This document shows positions 23,850 to 34,273 of a DNA stretch of 64,000 bases, piece after piece. The stretch comes from Rhinopithecus roxellana. Taxonomy: Eukaryota; Chordata; Mammalia; Primates; Cercopithecidae. Where the stretch lies: positions 137,701,463 to 137,765,462 of the forward strand of contig NC_044554.1 of assembly GCF_007565055.1 (NCBI RefSeq), written 5' to 3'. Each line of letters starts with the position of its first letter. The first letter of the stretch is position 1. The translations under genes and the position numbers were made by a program. The notes under the pieces were generated by a model. That model made no database searches. It was not told the origin of the DNA and worked only from the letters and a program-made list of their open reading frames with translations.

Positions 23850-24115
23850 AATGGTGAAAGATCATGACTTGGAGTCACACATTCTAAGACACATTTGGAC
23901 CAAAACTGCACGTATTTTTTTTTCAGTCTTGATCTTTAGCATGTGCCCTTTTATCCGTGAAAAATACCCAGTTTACTCTCACTTCTGCTATATGCTCTTG
24001 GTTGTGTGAAGCTAAGATGTCAGGAACTCTAAGCACTTAGAACAGAGACTAGCATTTCATAACCATTCAACATATCTTAGTGAACATAATCATGATAATG
24101 ATGACTGTTATTACT
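23850..24115 (+). mobile_element. Possible degraded MIR
   Basis: Pieces in MIR order (atgacttggagtcacacatt, then a decayed centre, then cttagaacagagactagcat and an AT-rich end) suggest an old forward MIR. Weak. Confidence 0.4.
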
Positions 24116-26429
24116 TTGTCCAAATCATATTATTTTTTTCTTTTCTGCATATGGAGATTCTTGGTGGCTAGCATCTATTTCTGTATTTCTTAGTCCCACA
24201 ATTCATGCATTTTTTTGTATCTATGTAAGTAGGAACATGTGTGAAGAGCAGAATGCAAAGCACGGTTAAATATCAATGCTCTAGTGAACTAAATGCATTC
24301 TCATATGCCTATGATAAATTCCATATACTAAAGCTGATAGATACTTACATCAAATAGAGATAAAAAGCAAAAAATTTATTTTAGCAGGAATGTATTAAAT
24401 TCTTAGAATGTATTTGGCATATGAATAAATACAAAAGCAAATAATAATTCAAGATTTATTTAGAACTTCACGTTTTTATCCTTAAGCTTGGGGAATGATG
24501 AAAACTATGGTGAAACAGAAATAAAGAATGGTGGTATTAATCCATTCACAAAAAAATGAAACCATACATCAGAGACAAGTAGCCTCAATTATTAATATAG
24601 GATTTTTAAATTATATATCTCAACAGTGAAAGTCGCGCTACTTGACTTTTCAGTTGTTGGAAAAGCTCTAAAATTAAAAGTCAAACTTTTACAGTATGTA
24701 TATATACGAATGAATTCAGAGTCAAACTTCCCCCCTACCATCTCTCCTATATATGGCCCCTTAACATTAATTGATGGTTGTGGTTTGGAGGTGGTTAATG
24801 AGGAAGAATATTTTTCTTATAGAACTGATTCACACAAACCATTTATAAAAGGCAACAATGCTTAAATGAGTGCCTACAGGCTGTGGTAATAATAACTCAC
24901 ATCTAAAATTTGGAACCAAATATTTGAGAGAGTGTAATTTGTAGTATAACTACTTTTCTTGAATCAATCACTCCATTGTTTTGTTAAAGTGTTATGTCAA
25001 AGCTGTAAGTCAGAACTGCTACTAAACGATTAAGTATCTAATTCCTCTAGTGTGCCTTTCTCATTTGTTTGCAAAGGTACATGAAATAGGCTTCTGCGGA
25101 AATGGTATATTAATGTATATTTGTAGTAATTCATAGTGTTGAGTTATGTGGAGTCATAAAATGGCATTCTTTCTCATTTATTAAAGGGCAAGTTTCACAT
25201 CAGGAATGAAAAGAAATGACATTTTTATAAGAAGTAAACTTACATTGAGATAAATAGTCAAGAGCAAATAATACACATTCTTAGGTTATTTATATTTGTC
25301 ATCATTACTTTTACTATCACTCATACTCAAGCCCTTTACCTGTTACCATTTATTACAAGACAAAAACAAAATGATTGTGACTGTAAAAAAAAAAAAAATG
25401 AAATAGTTCAAGTTCAAACAAGAGCTACAATAGGAATCCTGTTGAAACTTAGTTGTAGCTAAAGCTTGGAGCCCGATACAGAGGTTATGCAATTACATTC
25501 AATATCTATTGAATGGCATGATGTTATAAAATGTAAAATCTAGACTATGCTCTGGTCTGGAAAATTCGGATCTAACCAGTTATTGAACTAAATTGCCCAT
25601 TATATGTTAGGTTATCCATTATAGGTTGAGTCTTTTATGCACATTAAATTATTCACTCCCAGGTTAAAATTGGAGTAGGAGTAGGAGTATTTTTGAGTAT
25701 AGTATTCAAGTATCCTGAAATTGGTTATCACAAATTCTACAGATAATAACATACTTAAATGTGCTTTACATTTTGCATCTTTAGTAATACACTGTGCTTT
25801 CTGCAGAAAAATATTTTGCAGACCTATGTCCCTGGTGAAAAGAAGTGGTAAGGTTGTCCAAAATCCAAATTACATCAATTTAAAGACACTGGAGACCAAT
25901 AAAATCTGTGGATTTGAGAGGCTATGATCTCAGAGGAAAAAGAATTACAAAGGACTCTGTCCAACATTCATTACTGCTTTTTCCTGTTAAAGCACTTGCT
26001 AATTCACAAGCAAATGGTAAAGGGCTAAGGAACAGAACAGGGCTTCCTAGGGGGTTGAAGGGACTGAAATGTGGTATGGGGACATCAAGGAGAAGGGGTC
26101 CTGGTAAACACCCCAGGCAAGAACTGTGAATGTTGATACCAATTCTACTCAGCCAAAGAAGATCCCATGTCACATATGTTTAGATTTGTATTTGCAATAT
26201 GTGTGTATACATACACATACACACATATTTATTTCAGAGGTGAACCAAAATTAAACCAGCTTTTACTAAGATGAAACTGCAATTCTAAACAAGCTCCATC
26301 TCTCACTGAATTGCACTGATATATTCTATCCTTTCTCTCTGCTTGAAGGAAGCAACTGGGAAATTCTCTTATGACAAAGCAAACAGTATCTAGAGACTAC
26401 CTCCATAATCTTTTATACACAATTGGCAG
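24116..26429. other. No recognisable feature; TG/CA microsatellite
   Basis: Over 2 kb with no family recognised. A mixed tgtgtatacatacacatacacaca tract is at about 26200-26227. (A)13-like runs occur near 25385. Short frames at 24626-24865 and 25908-26129 lack known domains. Confidence 0.5.
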
Positions 26430-26640
26430 ACAGTGTCCCATTAGACAATTGTCAGACATACCAAGGAAAGAGACCAAGTGTATCAAAGCCAGAAAACAAA
26501 AAAGATAATAGAAACAAACCCACAGTAGATATAGATATTGGAGTTATCAGACAAGGATATTAAAATAAACATGATGAACATAGTCACATGGTTAGATAAC
26601 AAGGTGGAGAACTTCAATAAAAAGCTGAAAATTAAAAATT
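26430..26640 (+). mobile_element. Possible L1M 5'-region fragment
   Basis: The segment gttatcagacaaggatatta with following aaaataaacatgatgaacat resembles the 5' side of old L1M elements. Short and diverged. Confidence 0.45.
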
Positions 26641-27194
26641 AATCACATGTTATTCTAAGTAACATACTGTGCAACTCTAGGTATACAGTCTATATTGAGC
26701 ATCACAGTAAATTCTATTCAAATTAGATAATACCATTATTTTTCCTAAAAATTTATAATTTTAAAATGTCTGGCCATTTATTTCTAAAAATTACTCCATT
26801 AATATATGAATCTCATAATTATGCTCAAATACAGGCTCTGGTTTTCATTCTCTATCTATGAAAGTGTTATTTTTAATATATGTGTTAGACCACTTGAAAA
26901 TTTCAATTTTCCAATTGTGATAGAAATGACTACTGTTAATAATTATATTGCAGTCAAAAGGTTAGCAAAGAGAATGTTAAAATACTGAAATGACCTAAAG
27001 ATATTATTTAAACTATGGGCAGCTTGTTTTTCTTTTTCATTATCTTTCAGCCTTGTTACAGCATTGAAGGAGTAAAAGTTAAACGGTAGTCACTTTACTT
27101 GTCTGAATTTATCTGAAACTTCAAAAAATCATACAGCAAGTAAAGAAAATGTCTTAGAAACATAAAATTATTTCCCCACTTTTCACATAACAAA
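26641..27194. other. No recognisable feature
   Basis: AT-rich sequence; nothing identified. Confidence 0.5.
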
Positions 27195-27252
27195 TCTGAA
27201 AACATATATATATAGTTTGTCTATATATGGTATTTATATATATGTTTTCAGA
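27195..27252. repeat. Perfect 18-bp inverted repeat (hairpin 1)
   Basis: The arm tctgaaaacatatatata (27195-27212) and its exact reverse complement (27235-27252) are separated by 22 bases. Part of the arm is alternating AT, so slippage could explain some of it, but the tctgaaaaca part is not low complexity. Confidence 0.9.
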
Positions 27253-27280
27253 CATATATACACATATATAAATACTCTGC

Positions 27281-27328
27281 TTTTGTATCTTTGGTGTTTG
27301 TACAAATGTGAACACCAAAGATACAAAA
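27281..27328. repeat. Perfect 18-bp inverted repeat (hairpin 2)
   Basis: The arm ttttgtatctttggtgtt (27281-27298) and its exact reverse complement (27311-27328) have a 12-base loop. The arm is mixed sequence, so a chance perfect match is very unlikely. It does not match any MITE end that I recognise. Confidence 0.95.
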
Positions 27329-27441
27329 ATAATTCATTCACCACTGAAAATATTAAGTCAGATGTAATAGCAGAGATTACATTAAAGATTATCCAAGGAG
27401 AGTGTAGATTTTATTCAATAAGTGAGGCAATTATTCATTTA

Positions 27442-27763
27442 TATGCTATCATTTTTAAAATTTTTTTTTGAGACAGAGTCTCGCTCTGTCACCCAGGCTG
27501 GAGTGCAGTGGCACAATCTCGGCACACTGCGACCTCCGCCTCCTTGGTTCACGCCATTTTCCTGGATCAGCCTCCAGAGTAGCTGGGACTACAGGCACCC
27601 ACCACCACGCCTGGCTAATTTTTTGTATTTTTAGTGGAGACAGGGTTTCACTGTGTTAGCCAGGATGGTTTCGATCTCCTGACCTCGTGATCTGCCCGCC
27701 TCGGCCTACCAAAGTGCTGGGATTACAGGCGTGAGCCACGGCGTCCGGCCTGTATGCTATCAT
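27442..27763 (-). mobile_element. Alu element (AluS/Y), reverse, with target duplication
   Basis: A reverse Alu runs from poly-T near 27461 to gtccggcc at 27750. Flanks tatgctatcat at 27442-27452 and 27753-27763 are an 11-bp exact target duplication. The overlapping frames 27422-27634 and 27468-27659 are Alu-encoded. Confidence 0.92.
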
Positions 27764-30454
27764 GTTTTTATCATGGATTTAGGTACTGTGAAGCAATCAT
27801 TTTACTATGTATATGTGTATTCAAAAAATCATGTTGTACACTTTCAATATAGACCATAAAAAAGAAAAAAAAGAAAAAATAACTGAATCCAATATATAAT
27901 GTGCTTTTTATATTTTTGCTTGATTTTCAGAAATTGAGGGGAAAAAAATAAAGACTCTCCACAAAAGCAGGCAAACAAAATCCTGAAATGGGTCAAAAGC
28001 TATGAGTTGGAAACAAATATAAAAGCTGGGTTTGACTTGGGGGTTAATCGCAGTATCAGCACTGGGACTGGAGCTCTTCTCTTGCCCTGCTACAAAGGAG
28101 GAGAGCTGCATGGGGGCTGGTTGAGGATGATGGGTCAGAATATAAAAAGGCTTCTGTAAGCATGTTCACTCTAAGCATTTCCTCTCCTCTCCCACTCTAA
28201 GCATGTACAGACTCCTTTAACATTTCCCTATCTCAGATACTTTTTGCTGGGTATAAAAAAAAAGTTATTTTAAGACAAGTTTCCTTCTGTTTTTTTTTTC
28301 TTTTTTTTTAAGTTTAAAATCAAGAAAAACATAAGTCTAGGTGTCTTTAGTCACAGTAAAAAAAGAAGGAGTGTTTTTAAGAGCAGTGAAAGGGAACCCC
28401 ACCAAGGAATGTGGGCTAGTAGAACAGAACCAGGCACACAGTCAAATGAACTAAGAAGCAACATCCTGACTAGCCAAGAATTATAATGGTCTTTCATTAT
28501 ATTATGTGATATATTCACACATAGAATACTGCTGACTGGCAGAGCAATGACCAGGTACCTTGGATAAGACCAAGATATCAGTCTGATCTTTACTGAAGGT
28601 GTAAGATGGCTACATATCAGCAATTTCATAGAAACTTATCTATTAAACATGGATTAATGTGAAGTAATAATCTTAAAACTTAACATGTGCAGTTGATTTT
28701 GCAGCATTTATTCATATGATAATAAAGATTGGGTACCGAATAGACATGGGCATACTATATTGGACTGTGTATGTGTCAACACACATGCATGTGTACAGGG
28801 ATTGGTAGAGATAGTGGGAACAGAGACATTAAAAAGAAATAAGAACAAAAAAATAAATAGGCAAACTCCTGGTCTTGAACATAAAAATCCTGTTATATGG
28901 ACAGTGTTTGGAGTGAGGCAGAGAAAGAGTGACATTATTATCAAGTGTTTTTGTGAAACATTTCAGTACTCCCCAGTTTGTAATCTCCATCCACACTCAC
29001 CACTCTGCGAATAAATCAGCCACATCAATGAGGCAGCATTTGGTCTTTAATGTCAATGCCACATTTTCTAGTATTTCTATCTATATGTAGATACATAATA
29101 GAGATGATGAAATTCTTAATTTCTTTATCTTGAAAGATAAAAATTGAAAGAGGTCAGAATATAATATTTAATGAGTACCTTTATGAGCCAGACATTGTTC
29201 TGAAATTTTATTTATTTCACTTAATGAGCAGATAGCTGATGGTTAAGTTATTGGAATAATTTTTTAACATTAAAAATGTGATAAAGAATTAAGGCTGGAA
29301 GTATCAAATATGAAGTAATACAAAAAGCTGTATATTTTTCACTCCTTAAATTAATTCAATTTATGTTGTAGTACCTAGCTAATATGCATATAATGACTTT
29401 TTCTGGTCAATGTAAAGACTAATTTGTCTGAGAGATTAGTATTGATTGATGCAGAACTATGATCAATATAGGAATTTGAGGGTCAGTTATTTTTAAAATG
29501 TATAACATTATTGACTGCATAGAGGTTATAACTTACAAAACACAATATAGTAGAAAAACATACATTTCAATAGAAATCATTTGCCATTTTAAAGTTATAT
29601 TAATATAGGAAAAAATAACTCTCAACTTAGTCACTTCAGAGACATTTTAAAAATAATCTCTAGATTTTACCATGAACTTTTATCCTCAGAGCTTTCTGCA
29701 CAGTGTGGGTGTTGGCAGGAGGTCTACAGGGGCAGGGTGGGGAGAGGACTAGGGAATCATATTCCATCTTTTTCTCTACCATGATACTCACTGTGAACAC
29801 ATACTCACTGTGGCCTGTATCTCCAGAGTGGTAAGAGGAGAAAACAGAAAACACAGAAATAGAAAAGCAGACAGGGTACTGGAATGCAACTCTTCAGAAT
29901 AATTTGTTCCAAACTCAAAGGAGGTAATTTAAACCAGCAAAACATCAGGAGCACCTCCAACCATAGATTCAGGAATTGCACAGAACCCCCGAGCATTAAG
30001 GGTTCCCATTTAGGCCCCTTCTGTGAGGGATAAGCGAGGTAACCACAAACCCTAGGACCTGACCAGGACACATGAGCCATTAAGTCTGTTGGAGATGGTT
30101 TCTTTCTGGAATGGGGTGTGTGCTTGCTGACAGCTCTTATTTTCTTCCAGTGTGTAGGATTAGACATCCTGATCAGCAAAAGGTATTCCTGATCCCCTTT
30201 CCTATCTTCTGAAAACACTTCTGAAAATAGTTCGTCCATTTAGATTCCAGTGTCCTGTGTTTGTGATTTTTAGAATTTTCAAACCAGTGTGCTAAGGGTC
30301 ACACAAAGGATAATCGTGGGAAGGAAACTGTATTAACTTTCATTTCTGGTTTATGTGAAAATGATTGAGACTGGTACAATTTCTGTAATTGTTAGACACA
30401 GATTAGGATTTGGCATTTGTTTAGTGAGCTATTATTATTGTAGAAATACTGAAA
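27764..30454. other. No recognisable feature
   Basis: About 2.7 kb with no family recognised apart from T-rich runs near 28290-28311. A weak MIR-like scrap (gagtacctttatgagccaga) lies near 29173. The 144-codon minus frame 29805-30239 has hydrophobic Phe/Cys/Leu runs near its C-terminus but no known domain. Start context and composition give no support. Confidence 0.45.
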
Positions 30455-31000
30455 TACATACATTCATTGAGTGTATTCCATATTCCAGGCACTATGAGAA
30501 GCACTTTATGGATATATTAACTCATTGAATCCTATTTTCTATTCTGTGAGGTATGTGATACTATTATTATTTATTTAATTAATTTATTTTTGGAGATGGA
30601 GTCTTGCTCTGTCACCTGGGTTGGAGTGCAGTGATGCGATCTTAGCTCACTGCAACCTCCGCCTCCTGGGTTCAAGTGATTCTCCTGCCTCAGCCTCTTT
30701 AGTACCAGGTGCCCACCAAAACACCAGGCTATTTTTTTTGCATTTTTAGCAGAAATGGGGTTTCACCATGTTAACTAGGCTGGTCTCAAACTCCTGACCT
30801 TGTGATATGCCCACCTCAGCTTCCCAAAGTGCCGGGATTACAGGCATGAACCACCACAACCAGCCCTATTATTTATTTTTTATGGATTAAAAAACTAAGT
30901 CACAGAGTTTAAGAAACCTAACCCAATATAAAGTAGCTGACAAATGACAAAAAGGAATTCACATCCACTCAGCCTGGCCTTCTGATTCTGTTTGTGGCCC
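30455..31000 (-). mobile_element. MIR SINE, reverse, split by an Alu
   Basis: Left part (to about 30576): attcattgagtgtattccat and ccaggcactatgagaagcac. Right part (from about 30866): ggattaaaaaactaagtcac and onward to about 31000. Both match the reverse complement of MIR in order. The Alu at 30577-30865 interrupts it. Confidence 0.7.
30577..30865 (-). mobile_element. Diverged Alu, reverse
   Basis: ggagatggagtcttgctctg at the start and ccaccacaaccagcc at the end. ctattattatttattt before and ctattatttatttttt after appear to be the target duplication inside the MIR. A small gap removes bases from the right monomer around 30700. Confidence 0.88.
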
Positions 31001-31091
31001 CATGCCACACCTCCTTTATTGAGTTACTATTGTGTTGTTTGGTGCTTGCCTAAGTTTTTCTAGGTTATCAGTTGCTAGAAGACAAACAATT

Positions 31092-31648
31092 TGTGAGGTA
31101 CATGGATGTGCTTTGGTCAAGAATTAGGCCAAGGCAGACATCCAGGCCTGCATTACTCAGCGAGTTTAGGGTGCAGGCATATACTCCATTTGTTATATAA
31201 CCTGTTTGTATAAGCTCATACTTGGCTCTGAGCCACTATTGTCTGTAGAAGGTATAACTGCCCTGCTGACACTGTACAGGATCTTGGGCATGGCTTGACA
31301 TGGTACTGGCACACGGAGAAAGAGAGAGAATCAGAGCTGTCTGTCTTGCAGATGGACAGAGGAGAGCTATTGCATGGCTCGTGCTGGTGCCCAGAGAGAG
31401 AAAAAGTTAAGCTGCTGACCCTGAAGGCAAGGGAGAGCCTACTATGCAGCTGCTGGAAGGGCAGAAGCCGCAGACCCAGAGCAGACAGCTGAGATAAAGG
31501 TGGACAGTGTTAAGAGAGCGAATGTGAGTAAGCTGCTGCTGAGAGAGCTGCTGAGTAAAACTACATTTCACCTGCCTATGGCCCCCTGGAGTGTTCTTTC
31601 AGCTATCCACCACTCCCCTTGGACCTCAGCTGGGGCTAGAACCTGACA
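31092..31648 (+). mobile_element. 5' LTR of second endogenous retrovirus (tRNA-Ser type)
   Basis: It runs from tgtgaggtacatgg to gaacctgaca, about 557 bases, and pairs with 33702-34268. A TATA-like tatataa lies near 31195 and a degenerate polyadenylation region near 31550. The five bases before it, caatt (31087-31091), are repeated exactly after the 3' LTR (34269-34273). The 65-codon frame at 31295-31492 lies entirely inside the LTR. Confidence 0.9.
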
Positions 31649-31650
31649 AC

Positions 31651-31668
31651 TGGCGTTGTCAGCAGGAT
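31651..31668 (+). promoter_or_regulatory. Retroviral primer binding site, tRNA-Ser type
   Basis: tggcgttgtcagcaggat lies two bases after the 5' LTR. It matches the recalled complement of a tRNA-Ser 3' end at about 16 of 18 positions, and one of the two changes is a CpG decay. Serine primers define the HERV-S/HERV18 group with LTR18-type LTRs, related to ERV-L. Confidence 0.65.
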
Positions 31669-32469
31669 GAGGTGAGTGGGTCTTCAGCCTCCGAGGGCTC
31701 CTGGGTCGGCTTTGTGGCTGCAGCATGGACTGTGGTACCCAGGGGAAGCCATGCTGCAAGGATGGGATCTGATGGAAACATAGGGGGCAGTGGATGGGTC
31801 TCCTGTGAGTATGAAGAAGGCACTGAAGTACCTGGAAAGGTACAGCACCAAGGAGGAACATACCTTTGCCTGCAGAGTCAAACAGGCACTTGTAACTGTG
31901 CTGCAGGAGGTGCATGCCCAGTCCCTGCAGGATGCAGGGCAGGGAGGAGGCTCCTCCGCTGCAGGCTCACCCTGTGATCCATCAAAAGGCAGAACATGAG
32001 CAGCCAATGGGACCCCAGGGGAGAGCACAGGGTTCCCCCACAGTGGTGGAACACAGCTCTTACAGTGCTTGTATCCCCATTGAGTTGCAGGAGTTAAGCA
32101 AGTAATGTCGGCAGTCATGTACAGACTTAGTGTAAGTCACCTGGGAGAAGAACATTGCTGGGCAACCCAGTCTCGCCTGAGCGTTCCAGTTCACAGATTG
32201 CCTGCTGCAGTTAGGCAGAAGTTTAAATCCTTTTCCGTTTGGTAAGAGACTGACGAAGATGCCTGGCTTGGAGGTCACTGGACGACCAAAGGCCATATGT
32301 GGACTTGGCAATCTACTGGACTCTGAACCCAGATAAGTTTCTGGGCAGAGCTGCAGTTATTGATGGTTATGAAGACTCGTCAGTGAAAGTGAATGAAGAC
32401 TGGTCAGTGAAAGTGAAGACTGTATCTTTGCATCTTGGCATCGGCTGCTTGGTTCTCCACTCATGAACT
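31669..32469 (+). pseudogene. Degenerate ERV gag-side region
   Basis: The frame 31790-31999 shows a short helical, charged stretch (EEHTFACRVKQALVTVLQ at residues 22-39) in gag position, then stops. The remainder to 32469 has no open frame that I can assign. Much of gag, and probably protease, is missing, since the whole interior of this provirus is only 2 kb. Confidence 0.5.
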
Positions 32470-33400
32470 GTGTATGTCTCTCCCATGCCTGAGGACATTC
32501 TGGCTGGGGATGTTTTGCATGGCTTCACAGCCACACCGTCTGTCACAGACTTGCTGGACTGCTTAAAAATGGAACTGGGATTTCTTGTCCAGAAAACCAG
32601 GAATAGTTTGCCTTCACGGGAGGGTGACGGTGGACTTTCACAGTGTTTCTGCAGGGCAATATGCATAGCCCCACTCTATCTCATAGTCTTGTTGATGATG
32701 TTATGTTAACCTCTGATTCTCTTGTAGATTTAAAATTGACAACGCCCCTCTTGCCTGCTATTGGGATGATAAGGCTGAGGCAACCCTTTCCAATAGCCAA
32801 GCAGGCTATTCAGCAGGCACTAGCCCTGCGGGTAGTTAACCAGGGGCTCTCATTTAAACTTCATGTACATGCAACTACAGACAGTGCTAGCTAGAGCCTA
32901 TGGCAGTGCATGGAGTGCTTGGAAGAACCAGTAGGCTTTTAGTCCCAGCTGTGGAAGGGAGCTGAGCTCTGCTGTTCATTAATAGAGAAGCAGTTAGTAA
33001 CTGCATACACCGCCCTTCAGCCTTATAAGAACATGTTAGGATAGGTTACAGTCACCACCGTGTGGACGACTTACCCACTAGCAGGATGGGTGCATTCATG
33101 GGTAATAACCCCCGGACTGCAACAGCACAGATCCACTTTAGTGAAGTGGGGTGCCTGCTTGAAACAGCGGAGTACGCTGAGTACAACTGCCTTGGCAACA
33201 GAGGTACAAGAAGCCTCAGGATCCTAATGCAAGGTAAGGCCATGGAGCCTGAGGCACCCCTAGATGCTGAGCTTTCACCGTTAAGAAGTGCATCCCCCCA
33301 TTCCTAATAGGGCATGGTATACAGATGGGTCTAGCCAAGGTACTACTGCTGCCTGGACTAGTGTCACAGTCCAGTCTAGTACTGACACTATGTGGTTTGA
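32470..33400 (+). pseudogene. Degenerate ERV-L-like reverse transcriptase and RNase H
   Basis: In frame 32643-32894 an LPQG-like block (FLQG, residues 2-5) is followed only about a dozen residues later by Val-Asp-Asp (residues 17-19) and MLTSDS. That is shorter than usual, so a deletion lies between the two RT motifs. Downstream, readable across frames, are a WGAYL-like block in the 33120-33180 region and the RNase H motif WYTDGSSQG at 33315-33341. Stops are frequent, and integrase and env are absent. The relationship to class III (ERV-L) is inferred from these motifs and the 5-bp target duplication. Confidence 0.7.
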
Positions 33401-33513
33401 AACCAGGTATAGGCAAAGTAGCTAATGAACCGAATTCAGGGCACTGTGAATAGTAACCACCAAGGAGGCGATACCTATAGTAATCTGCACCTATAGCTGA
33501 GCAGTTTATCAAA

Positions 33514-33690
33514 GCCCATGTGTATGTATAAAGCCTGCCTGCCCAAACCTGTCTATCGGGCCTGCGTGCCCAGAGTGTATGTGTCAGGTTTATGTGTCTG
33601 AGGCCTATGTGCCAAAGCTGTGTACCGGGTCTGCATGCCCAAAGCTATGTATCAAACCTGTGTGTCCAAAACCTATGTCTCCCTCGGCCT
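33514..33690 (+). repeat. Degenerate tandem repeat, about 27-bp unit, before the 3' LTR
   Basis: Roughly six diverged copies of a unit like gcctgcgtgcccaaagctgt followed by gtatcgg. Examples start near 33532, 33559, 33603, 33629 and 33655. It lies between the RNase H remnant and the 3' LTR, where the polypurine tract would be expected. No clean polypurine tract is visible. Confidence 0.75.
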
Positions 33691-33701
33691 AGTGGGTAGA
33701 G

Positions 33702-34268
33702 TGTAAGGCACATGGATGTGCTTTGGTCAAGAATTAGGCCAAGGCAGAGATCCAGGCCTTCACGACTCAGCAAGTTTAGGGTGCAGGCACATATTCCACT
33801 TGTTATATAATCTGTTTGTGTAAGCGCATTCTTGCCTCTGAGCCACTATTGTCTGTAGAAGGTATAAGTGCCCTGCTGACACTGCATGGGCTCCTGGGCA
33901 TGACTTGACATGGTGATGGCACCCAGAGAAAGAGAGAGAACCAGAGCTGTCCATCTGCAAGGCAGAGGGGAGCCATGGCAGGGCTCGTGCTGATGCCCAG
34001 AAAGAGAAAGAGTTGAGGTGCTGACCCTGAAGGCAAGGGAGAGCCAGCCATGCTGTTGTAGGCATGGGGGCAGCAGGAGCCACAGAGCTGGAGCAGACAG
34101 CGGAGATAAAGGTGAACAATGTGAGAGAGTTAATGTGAGTAGGCTGTTGATGAGAGAGCTGTTGAATAAAACTAATTTCACCTGCCTATGGCCCCCAAGT
34201 GTTCTTTCAGCTATTTGCCATTCATCCACCCACTCCCCTTGGACCTCAACTGGGGCTGGAACCTGATA
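33702..34268 (+). mobile_element. 3' LTR of second endogenous retrovirus
   Basis: It runs from tgtaaggcacatgg to ctggaacctgata, about 567 bases, and is collinear with 31092-31648. A good AATAAA lies in gaataaaactaatttcacct near 34164. The terminal CA reads TA, a single C-to-T change, and is followed by the exact caatt target duplication. Three long minus-strand frames (33760-34119, 33803-34051, 33846-34271) are LTR antisense frames, not genes. Confidence 0.9.
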
Positions 34269-34273
34269 CAATT

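Noticed and set aside
29805..30239. 144-codon minus-strand frame
   Set aside because: No recognised domain, no promoter or splice context, length compatible with chance in 64 kb.
31684..32118. 144-codon minus-strand frame over the ERV interior
   Set aside because: Antisense to the gag-side ERV region; a shadow frame in GC-richer retroviral sequence.
33514..33690. CRISPR-like array
   Set aside because: Units are diverged tandem copies without unique spacers, inside a retroviral element of a primate genome.
33760..34271. Three overlapping minus-strand frames of 82-141 codons
   Set aside because: All lie antisense in the 3' LTR of the second provirus.
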